Shown in pieces: positions 6,591-8,300 of a stretch of 8,300 bases of DNA. Made by a program: the position numbers and the translations under genes. Below the pieces are notes generated by a model. It had not been told where the DNA came from. It ran no database searches and saw nothing but the letters and a program-made list of their open reading frames with translations. Every line of letters begins with the position of its first letter. Positions within the stretch are counted from its first letter, which is position 1. The DNA lies in assembly GCA_018268545.1 (NCBI GenBank), contig JAFDWI010000031.1:1-8300 (forward strand), in the 5' to 3' direction. This DNA is from Actinomycetota bacterium (GTDB lineage Bacteria > Actinomycetota > Acidimicrobiia > Acidimicrobiales > Iamiaceae).

Positions 6591-6914
6591 ACCGACGAAG
6601 GATCACTCACGCCGCCCTCTTCAACACGAGGGCACGACTGATGGCGGCCGGCCATCCCACAATCCGACGCGGCGTGAAGAAGGTTTCGCGTCGGCGCACC
6701 ACGCTGAATCCCGACGCGGCGAACGCGGGGGAACCTTGGAAACCGGCGATGCAGCACGGCAGGAGCCGGAGAGGTCTCCGCGGCTCTGAGCCGCAGAGGG
6801 TGTCGGGATGTCGGGAATCGATGAGTGCATCGTGGACCCGACGGGTGCGCCAGGACCTTTCGAGCGCTCATGCGGTCAGTCCGAAGCTGCTGGGGCCGTC
6901 GGGGTGTCAGGACA
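6587..6914 (+). CDS. Doubtful third coupled reading frame, cut by the insertion sequence
   Basis: A GTG at 6587 overlaps the preceding TGA (GTGA), the same coupling geometry as the gene before it. The frame stays open for about 109 codons before entering the insertion sequence and only closes at 7009 inside it. The start (VNRRRITHAALFNTRARLMAAG) is plausible, but the product is extremely Arg-rich with no recognisable domain, and strong hairpins lie inside it from 6763. Either a small third gene has been truncated by the insertion, or the open frame is a by-product of GC-rich sequence. I favour non-coding or decayed sequence beyond about 6720. Confidence 0.22.
6763..6832 (+). terminator. Cluster of competing hairpins downstream of the nuclease operon
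   Basis: Three arms alternate: GAGCCG (6763-6768), CGGCTC (6781-6786) and GAGCCG again (6788-6793). The central arm can pair with either neighbour. With arm 1, an internal CGGAGA/TCTCCG stem (6767-6772 with 6775-6780) also forms. With arm 3, a 10-bp stem with one mismatch forms across 6776-6798. A tandem TGTCGGGA repeat (6801-6816) and a small CGATG-AGTG-CATCG hairpin (6819-6832) follow. No T-tract is present. The position about 170 nt after the last clear gene suits termination or 3'-end protection. The alternate pairing could equally be an attenuator-like switch. Confidence 0.4.
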
Positions 6915-6943
6915 GAGTCCCGTGGGGTGGTGGGGTTTGGGGG
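6915..6943 (+). repeat. Left terminal inverted repeat of the IS256-family element
   Basis: It starts GAGTCCCGTGG and continues through a G/T-rich tract (GTGGTGGGGTTTGGGGG). Compared with the reverse complement of 8268-8296, 27 of 29 positions agree (mismatches at positions 8 and 11), and identity falls off immediately after. This is the transposase 3'-end side, 16 bp from the stop codon. Confidence 0.9.
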
Positions 6944-6959
6944 GTGGTCCTCGGTGTGT

Positions 6960-8188
6960 TCAGCCTTCGAGTTCGGGCTGACTTGTGGGAGTCTCGCGCG
7001 TGTTGTTGAGTTCGTCCATCGAGGTTTCTGAGAGGTAGCGGCGAGCGATGGCCCATTCGTCGTGTTGATCGGCGAGCACAGCCCCGATGAGGCGGATCAC
7101 GGCCGGGTCGTTCGGGAAGATCCCGACGACGTGGGAACGGCGTTTGATTTCCTTGTTCAACCGCTCGAGCGGGTTGTTCGACCAGATCTTCCGCCAGTGG
7201 GCTTTCGGGAAGGTGCGGAACGCGAGAACGTCGTCACGTGCGTCTCGCATCAACGCAGCGGTCTTGGGCAGGCGGGGTGCGAACAGGTCGGTGACCTCGT
7301 CCCAGCGGGTGGCGACGGCGTCGGGGTCACCGAGAGCGAAGATCGACCGGAACGCAGCCGAGACCATGTCGCTGTCGGCTTTGGGGACGGTGGCGAGCAG
7401 GTTCCGGGCGAAATGCACTCGGCAACGTTGCCAGGTGGCTCCGGAGAAGCATTTCGTGATCGCGGCTTTCAGGCCGGCATGCGCGTCGGAGATCACCAGG
7501 CGCACACCGCGCAGCCCGCGTTGTTTCAGGCTGCGTAGGAACCGGGTCCGTGATGCGTCTCATCTTCCGAATCGCCGATGTCCAGGCCCAGGATTTCCCG
7601 GGTGCCTTGCGCGGTGATCCCGATCGCGACGACCACAGCACGGGACACGACCTGGCCCAGCGCGTCGTCACGGACATGAACATAGGTGGCGTCCAGGTAC
7701 ACAGACGGGTAGCCGACCAGACCCAGGGCACGGTTCCGGAACTTGTCCACGCGTTCATCCAGGCCCGCACAGATCCGGGACACCTCCGACTTGGAGATTC
7801 CGGTGTCACAGCCCAGGGCGACGACCAGGTCATCGACCGAGCGAGTCGACACGCCGTTCACATACGCTTCCATGATCACCGCGTGCAGGGCCTGGTCGAC
7901 CCGGCGTCGGCGTTCCAGGATCGATGGGAAGAAGCTCCCTTCGCGGAGCTTGGGGATCTCCAAGTGCAGGTCCCCGGCCTTGGTCGACAACACCTTCGGG
8001 CGATGACCGTTCCGTTCGGTCACTCGCCCCTCAGTGCGCTCATAACGCCCGGCGCCGATCTTCCCGGCGGCTTCGGCCTCGATCAACGCCTGGAACCCGT
8101 ACTGGGCGAGTTCGCGGACCAGATCGGTGCCCTGCCCGACGTCAAACGCGGCGAGCAGTTCAGATACGGCAGACTCGTCAAGAGCCAT
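6960..8188 (-). pseudogene. IS256-family transposase with a central frameshift
   Basis: This is a DDE transposase that would be about 408 residues if repaired, normal for the family. The start is ATG at 8188 (MALDESAV), chosen because AAGGAGAA lies 8-9 nt upstream; two earlier in-frame starts lack this. Part 1 (211 good residues) includes the zinc-loop-like NGHRPKVLSTKAGDL region and the first catalytic Asp in YLDATYVHVR (D166), and reaches GLDIGDSEDET. Between about 7545 and 7556 the frame slips: expected ETFWTRFLRSL is encoded as GAGACG, an 8-base segment where 6 are expected, then ACCCGGTTCCTA. The original frame stops at 7526-7528. Part 2 resumes FLRSLKQRGLRG then RLVISDAHAGL (second Asp), the C/H motif WQRCRVHFARNLL, and NNPLERLNKEIKRR (catalytic Glu region), ending at TGA 6960. 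All catalytic motifs survive, so the break is recent or a sequencing error. No A-rich slippery site suggests programmed frameshifting. Confidence 0.88.
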
Positions 8189-8267
8189 CGGTGTGTTCTC
8201 CTTCGTGTGCATTTTCAGGTACACACCAAGGATCACGCCGGTGGCTCACCTCACGGTGGATCCCCGA

Positions 8268-8296
8268 CCCCCAAACCCCACCACCACAGGGGACTC
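8268..8296 (-). repeat. Right terminal inverted repeat of the IS256-family element
   Basis: Read on the minus strand it begins GAGTCCCCTGT and pairs with the left end at 27 of 29 positions. It lies about 80 bp upstream of the transposase start, the usual place for the element's own promoter. The outer boundary at 8296 is set by loss of similarity beyond it. Confidence 0.9.
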
Positions 8297-8300
8297 ATAC

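Larger units (their letters stand above)
6915..8296. mobile_element. IS256-family insertion sequence, complete ends, frameshifted transposase
   Basis: This 1382-bp element is bounded by terminal inverted repeats beginning GAGTCCC. The size, single minus-strand transposase gene and transposase motifs place it in the IS256 (mutator-like) family, which moves by copy-out-paste-in and leaves 8-9 bp target duplications. The left end lies 325 bp after the coupled small gene. Only 4 bases (ATAC) are visible beyond the right end. They match neither the 8-bp nor the 9-bp duplication expected from the left flank (TCAGGACA, or GTCAGGACA), so no target duplication is supported. The internal gene is frameshifted, so this copy probably needs a transposase in trans. 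Confidence 0.9.

Noticed and set aside
6590..6914. tRNA or small structured RNA gene in the gap before the IS
   Set aside because: Hairpins are present but no cloverleaf, anticodon arm or CCA-type end could be assembled by eye.
7062..7617. Plus-strand frames inside the insertion sequence as passenger genes
   Set aside because: They are mirror frames of the transposase C-terminal half, with no motif or independent start signal.

Overview
This is a GC-rich accessory segment from a bacterium with actinobacterial habits: strong G/C at third codon positions, very Asp-rich proteins, a leaderless-looking start, and families common in Actinomycetota. An Acidimicrobiia-like or other marine/soil actinobacterium fits, but that is an impression from composition, not a phylogenetic result.

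Layout. (1) 1-743 is a scrapyard read on the minus strand. It holds a possible 5' gene fragment at the edge, a remnant of an EamA/DMT-type membrane transporter, and a collapsed toxin-antitoxin pair in which a Phd/VapB-like antitoxin is fused by internal deletion to a VapC-like PIN toxin that lacks its N-terminus. (2) 744-3728 (+) encodes a 994-residue acidic protein with TPR-like helices and a SEC-C zinc-binding motif. It starts 7 nt after a -10-like TAGTCT and is probably leaderless. (3) 4002-4643 (-) encodes a 213-residue unknown protein with an extremely Asp-rich first half. It is divergent from (4), a tight plus-strand operon. The first gene, 4885-6249, combines a YbjN-like N-terminal region, an EVE/PUA-like domain and a C-terminal PD-(D/E)XK nuclease-like domain. 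The second, 6246-6590, encodes a small helical protein and overlaps the first by ATGA. A third reading frame at 6587 may be coupled by GTGA. (5) 6591-6914 contains a cluster of competing hairpins, plausibly the operon's 3' end. (6) 6915-8296 is a complete IS256-family element with about 29-bp terminal inverted repeats. Its minus-strand transposase is broken by one frameshift.

The most interesting unit is the EVE-like + PD-(D/E)XK fusion with its coupled small partner. A base-reading PUA-fold domain joined to a nuclease fold is the architecture expected of a modification-dependent (type IV-like) restriction enzyme. The divergent acidic gene, the SEC-C gene, the toxin-antitoxin scar and the insertion sequence make the neighbourhood look like a defence or genomic island. 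No function here was tested; domain calls are by eye from motifs.
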